Part shown: piece after piece, positions 63,661 through 64,000 of the stretch
How positions within the stretch are numbered: position 1 is the first letter of the stretch
Layout: every line of letters begins with the position of its first letter
DNA from: Martinezella rhizogenes
GTDB lineage: Bacteria; Pseudomonadota; Alphaproteobacteria; Rhizobiales; Rhizobiaceae
Reading direction: 5' to 3'
Length of the DNA stretch: 64,000 bases
Assembly (NCBI RefSeq): GCF_007002745.1
Contig: NZ_SGNY01000008.1
Span: 186,001 to 250,000, forward strand
Notes under the pieces: generated by a model
Told to the model about the DNA's origin: nothing
The model's input: only the letters and a program-made list of their open reading frames with translations
Database searches by the model: none
Position numbers and translations under genes: made by a program

Positions 63661-64000
63661 ATGACCGAGGCCGCAACTGACACCGGCAAGACGCCGAAGA
63701 CCTCGAAGGACTGGGATCTGCGCGCCGTGGCGCCGTTTGTGGCGCTGGCCCTGCTGCTGGTTCTCGGCACCATCGCCAATCCCAATTTCATCGGCATCGA
63801 CAATCTCCTGAATGTCGTCACCCGCAGCGCATTCATCGCCATCATCGCTCTTGGCGCGACCTACGTCATCACCTCGGGCGGGCTCGATCTTTCGGTTGGC
63901 GCGATGGTGGCTTTCGTCGCCAGCCTGATGATCCTGTTCATGAATAGCGGCGTCATCGCCAGTCCGCTTTTGATGCTGCTCACCGCCATGGCGCTGGCGC
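63661..64000 (+). CDS. Ribose-type sugar ABC permease, 5' part
   Basis: Start of an RbsC-family permease, cut by the window edge after 113 residues. After a polar N terminus (MTEAATDTGKTPKTSK) comes a helix LRAVAPFVALALLLVLGTIA, the family block NLLNVVTRSAFIAIIALGAT and YVITSGGLDLSVGAMVAF. A clear GAGGGGAAAC ribosome site precedes the ATG. It belongs with the ATPase upstream. Confidence 0.92.
   Translation, partial: MTEAATDTGKTPKTSKDWDLRAVAPFVALALLLVLGTIANPNFIGIDNLLNVVTRSAFIAIIALGATYVITSGGLDLSVGAMVAFVASLMILFMNSGVIASPLLMLLTAMALA

Overview
The window looks like part of an Agrobacterium/Rhizobium-group alphaproteobacterial replicon. It is GC-rich, has dense short operons on both strands, carries manganese-type sitABCD and glycerol-phosphate ugpBAEC transporters, has many sugar and peptide ABC systems, and is punctuated by two families of rhizobial intergenic palindromes. 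I see no phage, insertion sequence, plasmid maintenance gene, CRISPR array, rRNA or tRNA. Organism and replicon are inferred from gene content, not from a marker gene.

Layout, left to right. 1-2.6 kb: 3' part of transaldolase, an IclR regulator divergent from a short-chain dehydrogenase, and a 57-codon DUF1328 membrane gene. 2.7-6.2 kb: sitDCBA (minus strand) with two Mur/Fur-like palindromes at the promoter. 6.5-7.4 kb: anchored hypothetical protein. 7.5-10.7 kb: lysS and gltX separated by a 149-bp perfect-armed palindrome. 10.9-13.7 kb: an SLC13/RCK permease and a TerC protein. 13.8-17.5 kb: TetR regulator divergent from an EmrAB-type pump, with twin operators. 17.8-21.9 kb: LacI-type regulator, xylB and xylA, with a second palindrome copy inside the operon. 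22-23.7 kb: an OmpW porin and a glyoxalase-superfamily protein. 23.7-28 kb: ugpBAEC. 28.2-30.2 kb: COG0523 metallochaperone GTPase behind a Zur-like site, a small partner gene and a YqaA protein. 30.2-38.1 kb: ytfQRT-yjfF sugar importer plus FadR-type regulator, divergent from a xylonate-dehydratase-like enzyme. 38.3-39.7 kb: AraC regulator, VOC protein and small ORFs. 39.9-46 kb: peptide-type ABC operon ending in a class V aminotransferase. 46.4-50.3 kb: an FtsK without membrane anchor and a malate/lactate dehydrogenase-family enzyme. 50.4-56.5 kb: GGDEF-EAL protein, a methyltransferase of the PhcB-like group, ureidoglycine aminohydrolase-like bicupin, and a PAS-PAS-GGDEF protein. 56.7-61.9 kb: acrA-acrB-acrR efflux operon with an AcrR-type operator. 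62-64 kb: start of a ribose-type sugar ABC operon, preceded by a 19-codon ORF with a strong ribosome binding site.

The main themes are nutrient import (Mn, glycerol-3-phosphate, pentoses, sugar acids, peptides), drug efflux under local TetR repressors, and cyclic-di-GMP signalling. The most unusual observations are the soluble FtsK with an overlapping upstream ORF, the sugar importer/aldonate dehydratase/FadR module with shared operator-like sites, the COG0523 operon with a CxxxxC mini-protein, the array of AACGAA repeats before ugpB, and the mobile-looking palindromes placed inside operons.
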